A stretch of DNA of 64,000 bases from Colwellia chukchiensis (GCF_002104455.1 NZ_NBOC01000015.1:31311-95310), one strand, 5' to 3'. Counted from the first letter of the stretch, positions 18,624 through 27,750 are shown. The notes: a model not told the origin generated them from the letters alone. Translations and numbers: made by a program.

Positions 18624-19190
18624 TTACAATGCTTTCACTACGCTAATTGCGCCGCGTATTTGCCCTAGCTCGTAGCCAGTGGCAACATCCGCTGGATAGC
18701 GCTCGCTTAAACGCTTTTTTACCTGCTCAGGTATCGACTTACCGTGACAGGCTAAGCAAACCTCTGCAACCGCTTGTGCTTTCATAAAACGATAATTACC
18801 ATCAATAATTTCAGCATATTCTAACGATACTGGAGACTCCCCGTTTGCTTGCCTAACGTTAAAGCGCTCAAGTACCGCTCTTTCAAAGTCATCTGGCTTA
18901 GCCTTAGCGTTTCTTGGTTTTAAACTTACCCGCTTAACCTGCCAGCCAGAACTGGTACTTAATTCATTTGCTATCCGCGGCGCGGTCTGAGCACACACAT
19001 TGATGGCGTGTACTAAGCCACCACTTTGAATGCCTTGCATAAGTTGCGGCTTTAGCGCTCCGGCAAAACGCTTAACAAGTTGCTTAGCTTGCAGGTTTAA
19101 GTCAGTGTCACTTTGCACATTAGTGGCAAATACAGGCGAGGAAAATAGCACTAATATTATTGCCAGAAAAAATTGTGAGCTTTGCATCAT
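18624..19190 (-). CDS. Periplasmic DUF3365 (Tll0287-like) haem protein
   Basis: Exported c-type cytochrome-like protein of 188 residues. A signal peptide covers about residues 1-23. A Tll0287-like/DUF3365 domain follows (VHAINVCAQTAPRIANELST, VKRVSLKPRNAKAKPDDFE) with one haem motif CLACH near residue 145. The start is placed at 19190 because AGAGG lies 7 bases before it; the longer reading frame to 19223 adds only an implausible polar leader. It follows the cytochrome b561 gene by 83 bases, suggesting a membrane-to-periplasm electron relay or a haem-based sensor pair. Confidence 0.85.
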   Translation of the reverse strand: MMQSSQFFLAIILVLFSSPVFATNVQSDTDLNLQAKQLVKRFAGALKPQLMQGIQSGGLVHAINVCAQTAPRIANELSTSSGWQVKRVSLKPRNAKAKPDDFERAVLERFNVRQANGESPVSLEYAEIIDGNYRFMKAQAVAEVCLACHGKSIPEQVKKRLSERYPADVATGYELGQIRGAISVVKAL

Positions 19191-19273
19191 ATAACACCTC
19201 TGTTGAGCATTAAGGTTAACCACATTATCCGCTGAGCTACCTTATGATAATTACCCTTGGGTTTTAAAACGGT

Positions 19274-19984
19274 TTACGGTTTCTTTTTCGGTAAATATTT
19301 ATAGCCATTGATCATGGCTGATACTAGCGCCGTTTTTTCGCGCCGCTCAGCCACAATGACCCCCACTATATGTAAAAATATGAGCAAAATTAAACTATAA
19401 AAACCATACACATGGGCGGTAATAAAAGGTTGGCGTAACTGACGCATTGCTTGATAGGCCTCGGCATCAACGTTGACCTTTGAGTAGGGTTTAATGGCGG
19501 CAATATTTTCCTTATCGATGGCGATACGCTCAATAAAATATTGACCAAATGGTGGATAATAAATATCAGTACCGGCAATTACCAGTCCGGAAAGCAACTG
19601 CACTGTCATCATCACTAACAACGCAAATACCATTAATTTACCAGCCGGATTATGGCCTTTATAGGCCTTATTTTTCTGCTGTTTAAATTCAATCAACTGC
19701 TGGACAAAACCTTGAGTAAAGGGTAAAACTCTACGCCACCTTGCATCGGGCTGACCAATAAAGCCTAATAGCAAGCGAAATATTAAGTTTAAAGCAAAAA
19801 CATAGCCCACGCAGACATGCAAAGTTTTTAATAAGACTTTACCGTCTGAACTTAGCCCCAATAACTTGCTATTTAAAATCATCAGACCAAGTGCTATCAG
19901 TAACATAATCACGATAACATTTAGCCAGTGAAATAGCCTGATACTGCGACTGTATACAAACACTTGCTCTCGTTTCATTGTCAT
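19274..19984 (-). CDS. Cytochrome b561 family membrane protein
   Basis: Four-helix di-haem b-type cytochrome of the inner membrane, 236 residues, of the Ni-hydrogenase/thiosulfate-type cytochrome b561 class. Membrane helices lie at about residues 15-36, 50-74, 112-135 and 190-212. Histidines suited for haem ligation are in RLFHWLN (19), TLHVCVGY (55), TAHVYGF and FLHIVGV. AGAGG precedes the ATG. It is transcribed with the DUF3365 cytochrome and divergently from a membrane-bound LuxR regulator, so a redox-responsive unit is likely. Confidence 0.88.
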   Translation of the reverse strand: MTMKREQVFVYSRSIRLFHWLNVIVIMLLIALGLMILNSKLLGLSSDGKVLLKTLHVCVGYVFALNLIFRLLLGFIGQPDARWRRVLPFTQGFVQQLIEFKQQKNKAYKGHNPAGKLMVFALLVMMTVQLLSGLVIAGTDIYYPPFGQYFIERIAIDKENIAAIKPYSKVNVDAEAYQAMRQLRQPFITAHVYGFYSLILLIFLHIVGVIVAERREKTALVSAMINGYKYLPKKKP

Positions 19985-20379
19985 ATTGACCTCTCAGTTT
20001 AGCCAGTTACTAAAAGTTACAATGCAACTTTAGGTATTAACGCTGATGGCTTAAAGTTAATAACGCAGCCGTTAGGCGTGGGCACAAGTAACAAAGTAAG
20101 CGCTAATATATTCCTATTATCCCCATTATTTAACGTAAGCATTTGCGCTAGAACAATGATTGAAATTAAATTTAATCTATAGTGAACAAGATTCGAACCT
20201 TGATGTGCTATGACTGTCGGCACCAGTTATTACCGAATTGACAAAACTAGATATTCATCATCAGCTTTTACGCTTATTTAATCATTAGACATAAGTGAGT
20301 TCTGTAAATTGGCATCAATATTTTTTTGCATAGTACATATGCCTATTGCCTATAGATATGACTGATAAAGTGGAGTTTT
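19985..20379. other. Divergent regulatory region cytochrome b561 / LuxR
   Basis: Long gap between two divergent genes. It contains an imperfect 16-bp palindrome CAAGATTCGAACCTTG at 20187-20202, a possible operator. The short minus-strand reading frame here has no ribosome binding site and is not taken as a gene. Confidence 0.4.
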
Positions 20380-20871
20380 ATGAGAGATAAATCGATCGCG
20401 ATCATTTTGCTTATCATTATGTTTTTAAATTTTTTTGACGTGCTCACCGATATTGCCTTGGGTGTGCCGCTTTGGCATATTTTTTCTGAAAGCCTGATTG
20501 TCTTGATATCTGGCATCGGCGCTTACTTTTTAATTAACGATATACGCACACGCACTGCAGATATAAGCCGATTAAAACAAGCGATAGTAGACTACGACGA
20601 TAAATTTAGTCATATTTCTGAAGAAATGAAAAACGCCCGTCACCAATACAGCAACGTTATTCATAAACAATTTTTAAAATGGTCGCTTACCCCCAGTGAG
20701 CAAGAAGTGGCGATGTTAATGCTCAAAGGCCTGAGTTTTAAAGAGATCAGCGCCGTTAGAAATACCAAAGAAAAAACCGTACGACAGCAAGCCTCTACCA
20801 TATATCATAAATCTAATCTTGAGGGACGGCATGAATTGGCAGCATGGTTTTTAGAGGACTTTATGCGCTAA
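20380..20871 (+). CDS. Membrane-anchored LuxR-type transcriptional regulator
   Basis: 163-residue protein with two N-terminal membrane helices (about residues 5-25 and 35-53), a coiled-coil linker (about 58-95) and a C-terminal LuxR/FixJ-type helix-turn-helix (about 102-160: LTPSEQEVAMLMLKGLSFKE). There is no receiver or ligand domain, so a signal would have to come through the membrane part. GGAG precedes the ATG. It is divergent from the cytochrome b561-DUF3365 pair, its likely target. The arrangement of membrane helices plus HTH is known from small orphan regulators; I do not recognise a named member. Confidence 0.85.
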   Translation: MRDKSIAIILLIIMFLNFFDVLTDIALGVPLWHIFSESLIVLISGIGAYFLINDIRTRTADISRLKQAIVDYDDKFSHISEEMKNARHQYSNVIHKQFLKWSLTPSEQEVAMLMLKGLSFKEISAVRNTKEKTVRQQASTIYHKSNLEGRHELAAWFLEDFMR

Positions 20872-21199
20872 CTTGCACTCCAACACAGCAATGACTTTTT
20901 TCGGTATGCATTCAACAAATATAAAAATATATAAACCACTACCTTATGACGCAAGTTCAACGTTATGCGCATGTACTTGCCGGCTTTACCAGCGCCAATG
21001 GTTTATAAGTAACCCTGTCACTAACACATGCATACTGCTAATTAACCGGATAAAGCGATAAAAACTAGCGTAACTTTCAACAAATCAGTTATTATGGCTG
21101 ATATCGTCACTAATTATTGAGTTAGTGAGATTTACTTTTTGCCAATATGTGTGCAAAATCGAATGCCTAATTAAAAAAAAGCTTTTTTGGAAAACATTC
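20872..21199. other. Intergenic region before cheX
   Basis: No gene is visible. AT-rich sequence just upstream of cheX probably holds its promoter. Reading frames on the opposite strand run into cheX and are shadows. Confidence 0.35.
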
Positions 21200-21664
21200 A
21201 TGAATGTAGAGTTTATTAACCCGTTTTTGTCTTCAATGCTTAACGTAATGTCCACCATGGCGCAAATGGAATTAACGCCTGAAAAGCCACGCTTAAAAAA
21301 GAATGAAGTTGCACAAGGCGATGTTTCTGGCTTAATTGGAATGGTTAGTGAACAAACCAAAGGCTCTTTGTCTATTACCTTTGAAGGTAAGTTAGCGTTA
21401 GCGACCATGAAAAACATGGTGGGTGAAGGCCCAGATGAGATCAACGAAGAAATTACCGACTTAGTCGGTGAAATTACCAATATGGTTACCGGTGGCGCGA
21501 AACGCATGCTCAGTGAGAAAGGTTTTGAGTTTGACATGGCAACACCTATGGTGGTCTCTGGGACAAAGCACACAATTACCCATAAAGCAGATGGCCCAAT
21601 TGTCATCATTCCACTCGCGTCTAAATTTGGTAAAGCCTATATTGAGTTTAGCTTTGACAAATAA
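21200..21664 (+). CDS. cheX: CheX-type CheY-phosphate phosphatase
   Basis: CheC/CheX-fold protein of 154 residues that dephosphorylates CheY-P or related receivers. The catalytic signature is complete: Glu91 and Asn94 in DLVGEITN, followed after 21 residues by Pro116. The start is set at the ATG of MNVEFINPFL; upstream codons in the same frame form a Cys/Lys-rich leader not expected in the family. No chemotaxis operon is adjacent, so the protein is an orphan here, as is common in Alteromonadales. A terminator follows. Confidence 0.88.
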   Translation: MNVEFINPFLSSMLNVMSTMAQMELTPEKPRLKKNEVAQGDVSGLIGMVSEQTKGSLSITFEGKLALATMKNMVGEGPDEINEEITDLVGEITNMVTGGAKRMLSEKGFEFDMATPMVVSGTKHTITHKADGPIVIIPLASKFGKAYIEFSFDK

Positions 21665-21685
21665 TTGTATAGTTTTACGCTAACT

Positions 21686-21711
21686 AGCCTCGTTTATACG
21701 GGGCTTTTTTA
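21686..21711 (+). terminator. Rho-independent terminator after cheX
   Basis: A 7-bp stem (AGCCTCG / CGGGGCT, one G-T pair) with a TTTATA loop is followed by six Ts. Confidence 0.85.
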
Positions 21712-21774
21712 TATTCGCTTGCCAGCACATGATGTGCTGTTAATTTGTACGGTAGGTAATCTTAGGAGTTAACA

Positions 21775-22194
21775 ATGTGGCAACAAACACAAATATCATT
21801 ACCACCCTATCGCCGTGGCTTTCATTTGATCAGTGACGACATTCAACACGCCTTAGCAACACTTGCACCGGTGCAATGTGGTGTGTTGCACATTTTTATC
21901 AAGCACAGTTCTGCCTCATTAACAATTAATGAAAATGCCGATGCCACGGTTCGTGCTGACATGGAGCAACATTTCAACCACTATGTACCGGAAAACGCCC
22001 CTTATTATCGCCATACCTATGAAGGCCCTGACGATATGCCTGCACATATTAAAGCTAGCACCCTAGGTAGTAGTGTCAGTGTGCCAATCACCCAAGGCAA
22101 ATTGAATTTAGGTCAATGGCAAGGTATTTATCTGGGTGAACACAGAGAGCATGGCGGTTCGAGAACACTGGTGCTAACCCTGATGGCGGGGTAG
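21775..22194 (+). CDS. yjbQ: YjbQ family protein (UPF0047)
   Basis: Compact cytoplasmic protein of 139 residues. Family landmarks are FIKHSSASLTINENAD (about 42-57) and the HTYEGPDDMPAHIKAS stretch (about 82-97), plus GTWQGI-like GQWQGIYLGEHR. Members can substitute weakly for thiamine phosphate synthase in E. coli; the true role is unsettled. AGGAG precedes the ATG. It converges on alr with only 3 bases between the stops. Confidence 0.95.
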   Translation: MWQQTQISLPPYRRGFHLISDDIQHALATLAPVQCGVLHIFIKHSSASLTINENADATVRADMEQHFNHYVPENAPYYRHTYEGPDDMPAHIKASTLGSSVSVPITQGKLNLGQWQGIYLGEHREHGGSRTLVLTLMAG

Positions 22195-22197
22195 AAC

Positions 22198-23277
22198 TTA
22201 CTGCGCCAATTGTACTTTGACTCGGCGAGATATATTACACAATAGCTCGTAAGGTATACTGGTGGCCGCTTGTGCAATTTCTTCTATGTTTAATCCTTTA
22301 CCCCATAATGTCGCAATGTCGCCAATTTTATCGGTACTGTGCTGACCTAAGTCTACCGTTATCATGTCCATTGAAACTCGCCCTATCAGCGGCACGCGTC
22401 GGCCATTAAGTAACACCGGCGTACCATTTTGTGCATGGCGAGGATAACCATCTCCGTAGCCTATCGCAATGACACCTACGGTGGTTTTTTGTTTGCTCAC
22501 CCAAGCGCCACCATAACCAACCGCTTCACCAGCGGCGATCTCGCGCACGGCAATCAAACTTGATTGCAAAGTCATCACCGGCTTAACGCCATCTATTGTC
22601 TCGGCCTGCGGCAGAGGTGAAACACCATAAAGTAATAAACCCGGTCTTATCCATTGATAATGACTTTCTGGCCAACATAAAACGGCGGCAGAATTGGCCA
22701 AGCTTTTTTCTAACTTGCTATCAGCACAAAGTGCGTCGAATAGAGCCATTTGTTTAGGGGTTGTGCTTGCAGTTTTATCGTCAGCGCAGCCTAAATGACT
22801 CATTAACACCAGAGATTTTTGCACATTGGGTGATTGGCTTAACGCCTGATAAAACTGTGAAAATTGCTCAGGATTAATCCCCAGCCTATGCATGCCAGTA
22901 TCAATTTTCAACCACACTTTTAGTGGTTGCTCAAGCTTAGCATTGAGTATTGCGCTAAGTTGTTGCTGATTGTGTATAACAGTCGCAAAGTTGTTAGCCG
23001 CGAGGATGGCTATATCGCTATCGGCAAAGAAACCTTCAAGTAAAACAATTGGTTGTACTATACCAGCGGCTCTCAGTGCTAAGGCTTCATCAATACGGGC
23101 AACGCCAAAGGCATCAGCATTGGGCAATGCCTTGGCGATACGCTCTAAACCATGGCCATAGCCATTGGCTTTTAATACCGCTAACACTTTGGCTTTCGGG
23201 GCAAGCGTTTTAATAGTTTGGTAATTATGCGTTAATGCGGATAAATCGATAATTGCTGTTGCTGTGTGCAATGCCAT
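22198..23277 (-). CDS. alr: Alanine racemase
   Basis: PLP enzyme converting L- to D-alanine for peptidoglycan. The PLP-binding Lys36 lies in VLKANGYGHG and the second catalytic base Tyr255 in AVGYGGAW. RVSMDMITVDLG near residue 300 is also typical. Length 359 residues is standard. It follows dnaB by 6 bases, the dnaB-alr order conserved in gammaproteobacteria. It has no strong ribosome binding site, so translational coupling is likely. Confidence 0.98.
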   Translation of the reverse strand: MALHTATAIIDLSALTHNYQTIKTLAPKAKVLAVLKANGYGHGLERIAKALPNADAFGVARIDEALALRAAGIVQPIVLLEGFFADSDIAILAANNFATVIHNQQQLSAILNAKLEQPLKVWLKIDTGMHRLGINPEQFSQFYQALSQSPNVQKSLVLMSHLGCADDKTASTTPKQMALFDALCADSKLEKSLANSAAVLCWPESHYQWIRPGLLLYGVSPLPQAETIDGVKPVMTLQSSLIAVREIAAGEAVGYGGAWVSKQKTTVGVIAIGYGDGYPRHAQNGTPVLLNGRRVPLIGRVSMDMITVDLGQHSTDKIGDIATLWGKGLNIEEIAQAATSIPYELLCNISRRVKVQLAQ

Positions 23278-23283
23278 GACAGT

Positions 23284-24702
23284 TTAATCTTCATCCAAAA
23301 CATGCGGACCCGCGTAGTTGTCAAATCGCGAGTATTGACCTTGGAATGTCAAAGGCACTCGACCAATCGGCCCGTTACGTTGTTTCCCTATAATAATTTC
23401 GGCCATGCCTTTATACTCTGAGTCGTCGTGATAGACCTCATCACGATAAATAAACATGATCAAATCAGCATCTTGCTCAATAGATCCTGACTCACGCAAA
23501 TCCGAGTTAACTGGCCGTTTATCGGCGCGTTGCTCCAAGCCACGGTTAAGCTGTGACAGCGCCACTACAGGCACTTCTAACTCTTTCGCTAAGGCTTTTA
23601 ATGACCGCGAAATTTCAGCAATTTCTAAGGTTCTGTTATCGGCAAATTGTGGCGCTCGCATCAATTGTAGGTAATCGATCATGATCAAGCTGATACCGCC
23701 ATGATCGCGTGCTATGCGTCGAGCACGCGAGCGTACGTCTGTGGGTGTAAGCCCTGCGGCATCGTCAATAAACATTTTTCCTTTTTCTATCAACAACCCC
23801 ATGGTGGATGATAAACGCGCCCAATCTTCATCTTCTAATTGGCCGGTACGGATTTTTGTTTGATCAATACGCCCCAGCGAGGCCAGCATCCGCATCATGA
23901 TCTGTTCAGAGGGCATCTCTAAACTAAAGATTAATGCCGGTTTGTCTTCCGTCATGGCGGCATTTTCCGCCAAGTTCATGGCAAAGGTAGTTTTACCCAT
24001 GGAAGGTCGCCCAGCCACTATGATTAAATCAGACTTTTGAAAACCTGCGGTCATTTTATCTAAATCAGCGAAGCCACTGGAAACGCCAGTAACACCATTG
24101 GTGGGTGAGGCGCATAGTTTTTCAATGCGATCAACAGTCTTTTCCAATACCGAGCTGATATTCTCAGGTCCTTCTGATTTATTGGCACGTTGTTCAGCAA
24201 TAGCAAACACTTTGGTTTCGGCAAAGTCGAGTAAATCAACACTGGTGCGCCCTTGGGGATCATAACCGGCTTCGGCAATTTCATTGGCAACACTGATCAT
24301 TTCACGCGTTACCGCCCGCTCACGCACAATATCGGCATAGGCACTAATATTGGCGGCGCTGGGTGTGTTTTTCATCATTTCAGCTAGATAAACAAAGCCA
24401 CCAGCATCATCAAGCTTTTGATCGTTTTCAAGCGCTTCTGATAACGTGATCAAATCAACCGGCTCACCCAATTCGATTAATGCGCCTATGGTTTCAAAGG
24501 TAATACGATGTGAGCGACTATAAAAGTCTTGGGCAACAACGCGTTCGCCAACGCGATCCCAAGCTTCATTATCTAGCAATAAGCCACCAAGCACGGATTG
24601 TTCCGCTTCTAGCGAATGTGGCGGCACTTTTAATTCATCGATTTTTTTATCTTTAGAAAATGACTTATTGTTACTAAACTTGGCAGGCTTACGATCGGCC
24701 AT
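23284..24702 (-). CDS. dnaB: Replicative DNA helicase
   Basis: Hexameric 5'-3' helicase at the replication fork. An N-terminal DnaB domain covers about residues 28-130 (PHSLEAEQSVLGGLLLDNEA), followed by a RecA-type domain with Walker A GRPSMGKTT (231-239), the LIMIDYLQLM Walker B and a Gln/Arg-rich motif 4. Length 472 residues is normal, no intein. AAGG stands before the ATG. The usual upstream ribosomal genes rpsF-rpsR-rplI are absent; a 290-base gap leads to the DUF4097 operon. Confidence 0.99.
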   Translation of the reverse strand: MADRKPAKFSNNKSFSKDKKIDELKVPPHSLEAEQSVLGGLLLDNEAWDRVGERVVAQDFYSRSHRITFETIGALIELGEPVDLITLSEALENDQKLDDAGGFVYLAEMMKNTPSAANISAYADIVRERAVTREMISVANEIAEAGYDPQGRTSVDLLDFAETKVFAIAEQRANKSEGPENISSVLEKTVDRIEKLCASPTNGVTGVSSGFADLDKMTAGFQKSDLIIVAGRPSMGKTTFAMNLAENAAMTEDKPALIFSLEMPSEQIMMRMLASLGRIDQTKIRTGQLEDEDWARLSSTMGLLIEKGKMFIDDAAGLTPTDVRSRARRIARDHGGISLIMIDYLQLMRAPQFADNRTLEIAEISRSLKALAKELEVPVVALSQLNRGLEQRADKRPVNSDLRESGSIEQDADLIMFIYRDEVYHDDSEYKGMAEIIIGKQRNGPIGRVPLTFQGQYSRFDNYAGPHVLDED

Positions 24703-24926
24703 ATCACACCTTAAATGCTTGGCGATAATCTCTACTTAACGATAGCTAACGGGTAGCGTCAAGTGATATAAATTATTCGAAAATAAAGAGCGTTAATGTA
24801 GCAGAATTTGCGGTTAAGCAAAATGCTCAAGTGAAAAGAAATCGCGATTTATTAACTTCACTGACACTTGATTAAAACAAGTTACTTTTAGTGGCGACAA
24901 AACACACCTTTCACAAGTAGCATAGC

Positions 24927-24969
24927 TTTGATGTCTGCAAGGTACTCGATAACATCGACAGACATCAAA
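24927..24969 (-). repeat. Long hairpin at the end of the ECF-sigma operon
   Basis: Perfect 11-bp arms (TTTGATGTCTG / CAGACATCAAA) enclose 21 bases that contain a second small hairpin (TCGAT / ATCGA). It lies just downstream of the DUF4097 stop. There is no T-run, so whether it terminates transcription is unclear. Confidence 0.5.
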
Positions 24970-24993
24970 CCTAGTGCGAACGCTTAAGCGGTT

Positions 24994-25935
24994 TTATTTT
25001 ATTTTTATACGTCCACTGACCGTACTTGCCTGCACCGCAGCGCTGGCGTTGCCAGTGTCAAACGATAATTTTGAGCTAGGACCGTATTTCGCGCGCGTTG
25101 CTTTTGCTGATGTCAATTGATTAATGATATTACCGCCCGCATTGGCTTTTAATTGAAAACTCGCTTGCACGGCATTATTAAATGTTAACGCTAAATCACC
25201 ACTAACACTGGACATCTTTATTAAGCCATGCTCGTTTAGCGATAACTCACCCTCAAACTCACCGCTGACCGTTGAGGCTATAAGCTCATCTACCGCTGCT
25301 AAGGCTAGCTCAATATCGCCAGACACTGAGTGCGCTGACACTTCTTGTGCGCTGGAGTCGGCATTAATACTGCCGCTAACGGTTTTCAAGTGTAAACGAC
25401 CACTGGAGTTTTTATCATCGATATCACCACTTACCGAAGAAATACGTACTTTACCCGCTAGGTTTTTACTGACAACATTGCCACTGACGGTCACTAATTC
25501 GCTATGTAACGTCAGATCGCTCGCCTCAATATCACCACTGACAGTTTGTACTTCACTGCCTTGGGTAAAGTTGCTAATTTTTACGTCAGAAGAGACGCCC
25601 TTAAAGCGAACTTTTACATGCTTAGGGATAGTTACGGTCAAGTCAGAGCCGGAATCGCCCCAATCATTATGACTACCGCGCGGTAACTCAACCTTAATCA
25701 TGATCCGCGAGCCAACTTTTTCAAAGGTTAACCCCTCGGCTTTATCATCGAGCTCCCCGGTAACTATTACTTCATCAGCGTTGTTGCCAATAAGCGTTAC
25801 TTCACCGCGCAAGTTTTCTATGCTGACAATATTTGCACCTGTCAATGGCAACGTTTGATTAACCTGCTCGCCCGCGATACTTGGCGTAGCTACACTCAAC
25901 AATATTATGGGTAATAATTTACTTAAATTTGCCAT
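24994..25935 (-). CDS. Exported DUF4097 beta-helix protein
   Basis: Secreted or periplasmic protein of 313 residues with a signal peptide (about 1-21, ending SIAG). The mature part is built from repeating short strands, each with a VSG core: QTVSGDIE, VTVSGNVV, SSVSGDID, KTVSGSIN, HSVSGDIE, STVSGEFE, SSVSGDLA, STVSGRIK. This is the pattern of DUF4097/putative adhesin beta-solenoids. The ATG at 25935 is chosen over 25965 because GAGG precedes it and the signal peptide begins there. It is the third gene of the ECF sigma / anti-sigma operon, so it is probably controlled by that sigma factor. Confidence 0.88.
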   Translation of the reverse strand: MANLSKLLPIILLSVATPSIAGEQVNQTLPLTGANIVSIENLRGEVTLIGNNADEVIVTGELDDKAEGLTFEKVGSRIMIKVELPRGSHNDWGDSGSDLTVTIPKHVKVRFKGVSSDVKISNFTQGSEVQTVSGDIEASDLTLHSELVTVSGNVVSKNLAGKVRISSVSGDIDDKNSSGRLHLKTVSGSINADSSAQEVSAHSVSGDIELALAAVDELIASTVSGEFEGELSLNEHGLIKMSSVSGDLALTFNNAVQASFQLKANAGGNIINQLTSAKATRAKYGPSSKLSFDTGNASAAVQASTVSGRIKIK

Positions 25936-25965
25936 TTTAACCTCGACTCTTTTACCTACTAACAT

Positions 25966-26487
25966 TTAAATACTCTGCCACTGCGGGCTATATAGCTGCG
26001 TTAATAATTCTAGCTCTTGCTGCTGTGTCCAACGTAATAAGTTTAATAAATCGCTATTGTTGGGGTCTTCAACCAAGGCCTGACTTATGGTTTTTTGTGC
26101 AGAATTGAGCTTGATCAACTCGGTTTGCATCGCCACAGGTAGCTGCTTAATATCCGGCATGCCAAAACTGACCAACATGCGGTGTTTTTGTTGCTGAAAG
26201 TCTTGTTGCATAACTGTTGCTATATTATCTGCGCTATTTAACTGGGCAGAGTTTGGGCTGATTGCAAGCCAAGTAAGCAACACAGCTGCGACTATCGACG
26301 CCGCCCAGGCAGTGGGCATAAAAACGCGACCTGTGTTTTGTGTTTTTGCTTCCGGCACTTGTTCATTGATGGCTTTCTCAATACCCGGCCATAAGTCGCG
26401 CGCTGGTAATATTTCTTTGGCTAGTTGCGCAATTTCATCTTCTAGCATTACTGCGGGTTGTTTAGGTATTCTTGTTTCTTTACTCAT
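25966..26487 (-). CDS. Putative single-span anti-sigma factor
   Basis: 173 residues: a cytoplasmic N-terminal part of about 55 residues, one membrane helix (about 58-76, PTAWAASIVAAVLLTWLAI) and a helical periplasmic part. It contains no cysteine, so it lacks the zinc-binding anti-sigma motif of the RsrA type. It starts 3 bases after the ECF sigma gene and is followed immediately by DUF4097. That order, with this topology, is the basis for calling it an anti-sigma factor; sequence alone is not decisive. Confidence 0.75.
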   Translation of the reverse strand: MSKETRIPKQPAVMLEDEIAQLAKEILPARDLWPGIEKAINEQVPEAKTQNTGRVFMPTAWAASIVAAVLLTWLAISPNSAQLNSADNIATVMQQDFQQQKHRMLVSFGMPDIKQLPVAMQTELIKLNSAQKTISQALVEDPNNSDLLNLLRWTQQQELELLTQLYSPQWQSI

Positions 26488-26490
26488 GGT

Positions 26491-27066
26491 CTACTCACTT
26501 AGCGACGCTTGTAACAAATTTCTAGCTCTGTGATATTGGGCTTTACTGGTGCCAACTGCCATATCTAACATGTTGGCAATCTCTTCATGGCGATAACCCT
26601 CAATAGCAAACAGTACAAACACTAACCTAGCTCGTTCTGGTAGCTGTTGAATTTTACTGTCTAGATAATGCCCTGTATCTGGCATCTCAACCAAGGTATC
26701 TTCAAGCACTTGTTCCTCAATACTAAATATACGTTGTAGCCAGCTTTTGTTCTTTCGAATATGATTTAATACAATATGAGTCGCGACACTATGTAACCAA
26801 GTGGAAAATTTACTTTCGCCAGCAAAGTTACTAATTTTTTGCCATAACTGCACAAACACTTCCTGGCAGGCATCTTCAGCACTGTCTTTGTCTGCCATCA
26901 TTCGCCAACACAACGCATAAATACGTCGATAATATTTTTCATAAAGTGCATAAAACGCCTTTTGATCGCCTTGCTGCGCTTGCGCTATCCATTGCGACTC
27001 TAGATCTAAGCTCGCTGGCTCAACTTCTTCAATAATTTTTAACTTATCCAAAAAGTAAACTCTCAT
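26491..27066 (-). CDS. ECF-family RNA polymerase sigma factor
   Basis: Sigma-70 family factor of 191 residues with only regions 2 and 4. Region 2 covers about residues 25-95 (FYALYEKYYRRIYALCWRMM, DACQEVFVQLWQKI) and region 4 about 135-187 (LPERARLVFVLFAIEGYRHE). It heads a three-gene unit with a membrane anti-sigma candidate and an exported DUF4097 protein, a self-contained envelope signalling module. An ECF-type promoter (27089-27113) directly upstream points to autoregulation. No clear ribosome binding site is visible before the ATG. Confidence 0.95.
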   Translation of the reverse strand: MRVYFLDKLKIIEEVEPASLDLESQWIAQAQQGDQKAFYALYEKYYRRIYALCWRMMADKDSAEDACQEVFVQLWQKISNFAGESKFSTWLHSVATHIVLNHIRKNKSWLQRIFSIEEQVLEDTLVEMPDTGHYLDSKIQQLPERARLVFVLFAIEGYRHEEIANMLDMAVGTSKAQYHRARNLLQASLSE

Positions 27067-27088
27067 TGTTTACGTCATTATTAGGTTA

Positions 27089-27113
27089 GTCGCAGTATGG
27101 AGCAAAAGGGTTT
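27089..27113 (-). promoter_or_regulatory. ECF-type promoter of the sigma/anti-sigma operon
   Basis: On the minus strand, AAAC followed after exactly 17 bases by CGAC(TAA) fits the general ECF -35 (AAC) and -10 (CG) pattern. It ends about 23 bases before the sigma-factor ATG, implying a very short leader. Autoregulation is the usual logic for such operons. Confidence 0.6.
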
Positions 27114-27254
27114 AAAGCGCAGGAAAAATATTTAACTTTTGCTCTCAGCGCTGCTACTGAACTTTCAATTTATGGCGCTGCTGAAATGTCGCATCAACAA
27201 GTGTTTGTGATGGGCAACGTAATGCTTATAAGCGAGGGTTGGTCATAATGAGGG

Positions 27255-27286
27255 CAAAAAAAAACGCCCAAGGGCGTTTTTTCTTC
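27255..27286 (-). terminator. Bidirectional terminator after rpmE
   Basis: ACGCCC-AA-GGGCGT is flanked by A-runs on the left and T-runs on the right, so it can act in both directions. For the minus strand it is 17 bases beyond the rpmE stop. Confidence 0.9.
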
Positions 27287-27302
27287 TGGTTTAATAGCAG
27301 AA

Positions 27303-27515
27303 TTACTTCTTGCTAAGAGCGCCAAAACGCTTGTTGAATTTATCAACACGACCACCAGTCTCAGCAGCTTTTTGCTTACCAGTGTAGAATGGGTGACATT
27401 CTGAACATACGTCTAAGTGTAAGTCTTTACCTACAGTTGAACGTGTTGTAATAACGTTACCACAAGAACAAGTTGCCTTGAACTCTACATAATTTGGATG
27501 AATACCGTCTTTCAT
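27303..27515 (-). CDS. rpmE: 50S ribosomal protein L31, zinc-binding form
   Basis: Ribosomal protein of 70 residues. It carries the four cysteines of the C-plus form: CSC at about residues 16-18 and CSECH at about 37-41. The landmark [19 protein letters not shown] matches bacterial L31 type A. It is divergent from priA, the arrangement seen in enterics. In many bacteria a zinc-free paralogue replaces it under zinc limitation; none is in this window. Confidence 0.98.
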   Translation of the reverse strand: MKDGIHPNYVEFKATCSCGNVITTRSTVGKDLHLDVCSECHPFYTGKQKAAETGGRVDKFNKRFGALSKK

Positions 27516-27750
27516 GGGAAACCTCTGTTAAGGCCGCATCGCCACTTGATCAGTCATTATTACCGTCAAGCACCATACGAGTTAAAAATAATGGAGGCGA
27601 ATATTAAAGCATAGCGCGCACCATAGCAATAAAAAATGCTAAAAAGTAAGCAATAAGGCTAAAAATACCAGCGCGGCGATTTTCTCGCTTGGCATTACTA
27701 AAGTTCACAGTAAAATAGCATTAATATTGAATTTTAAATGACGGTTCTTT

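Noticed and set aside
21085..21609. 174-codon minus-strand frame opposite cheX
   Set aside because: It is a shadow of cheX, whose catalytic motif and terminator are clear; the antisense product has low-complexity Ser/Pro composition.
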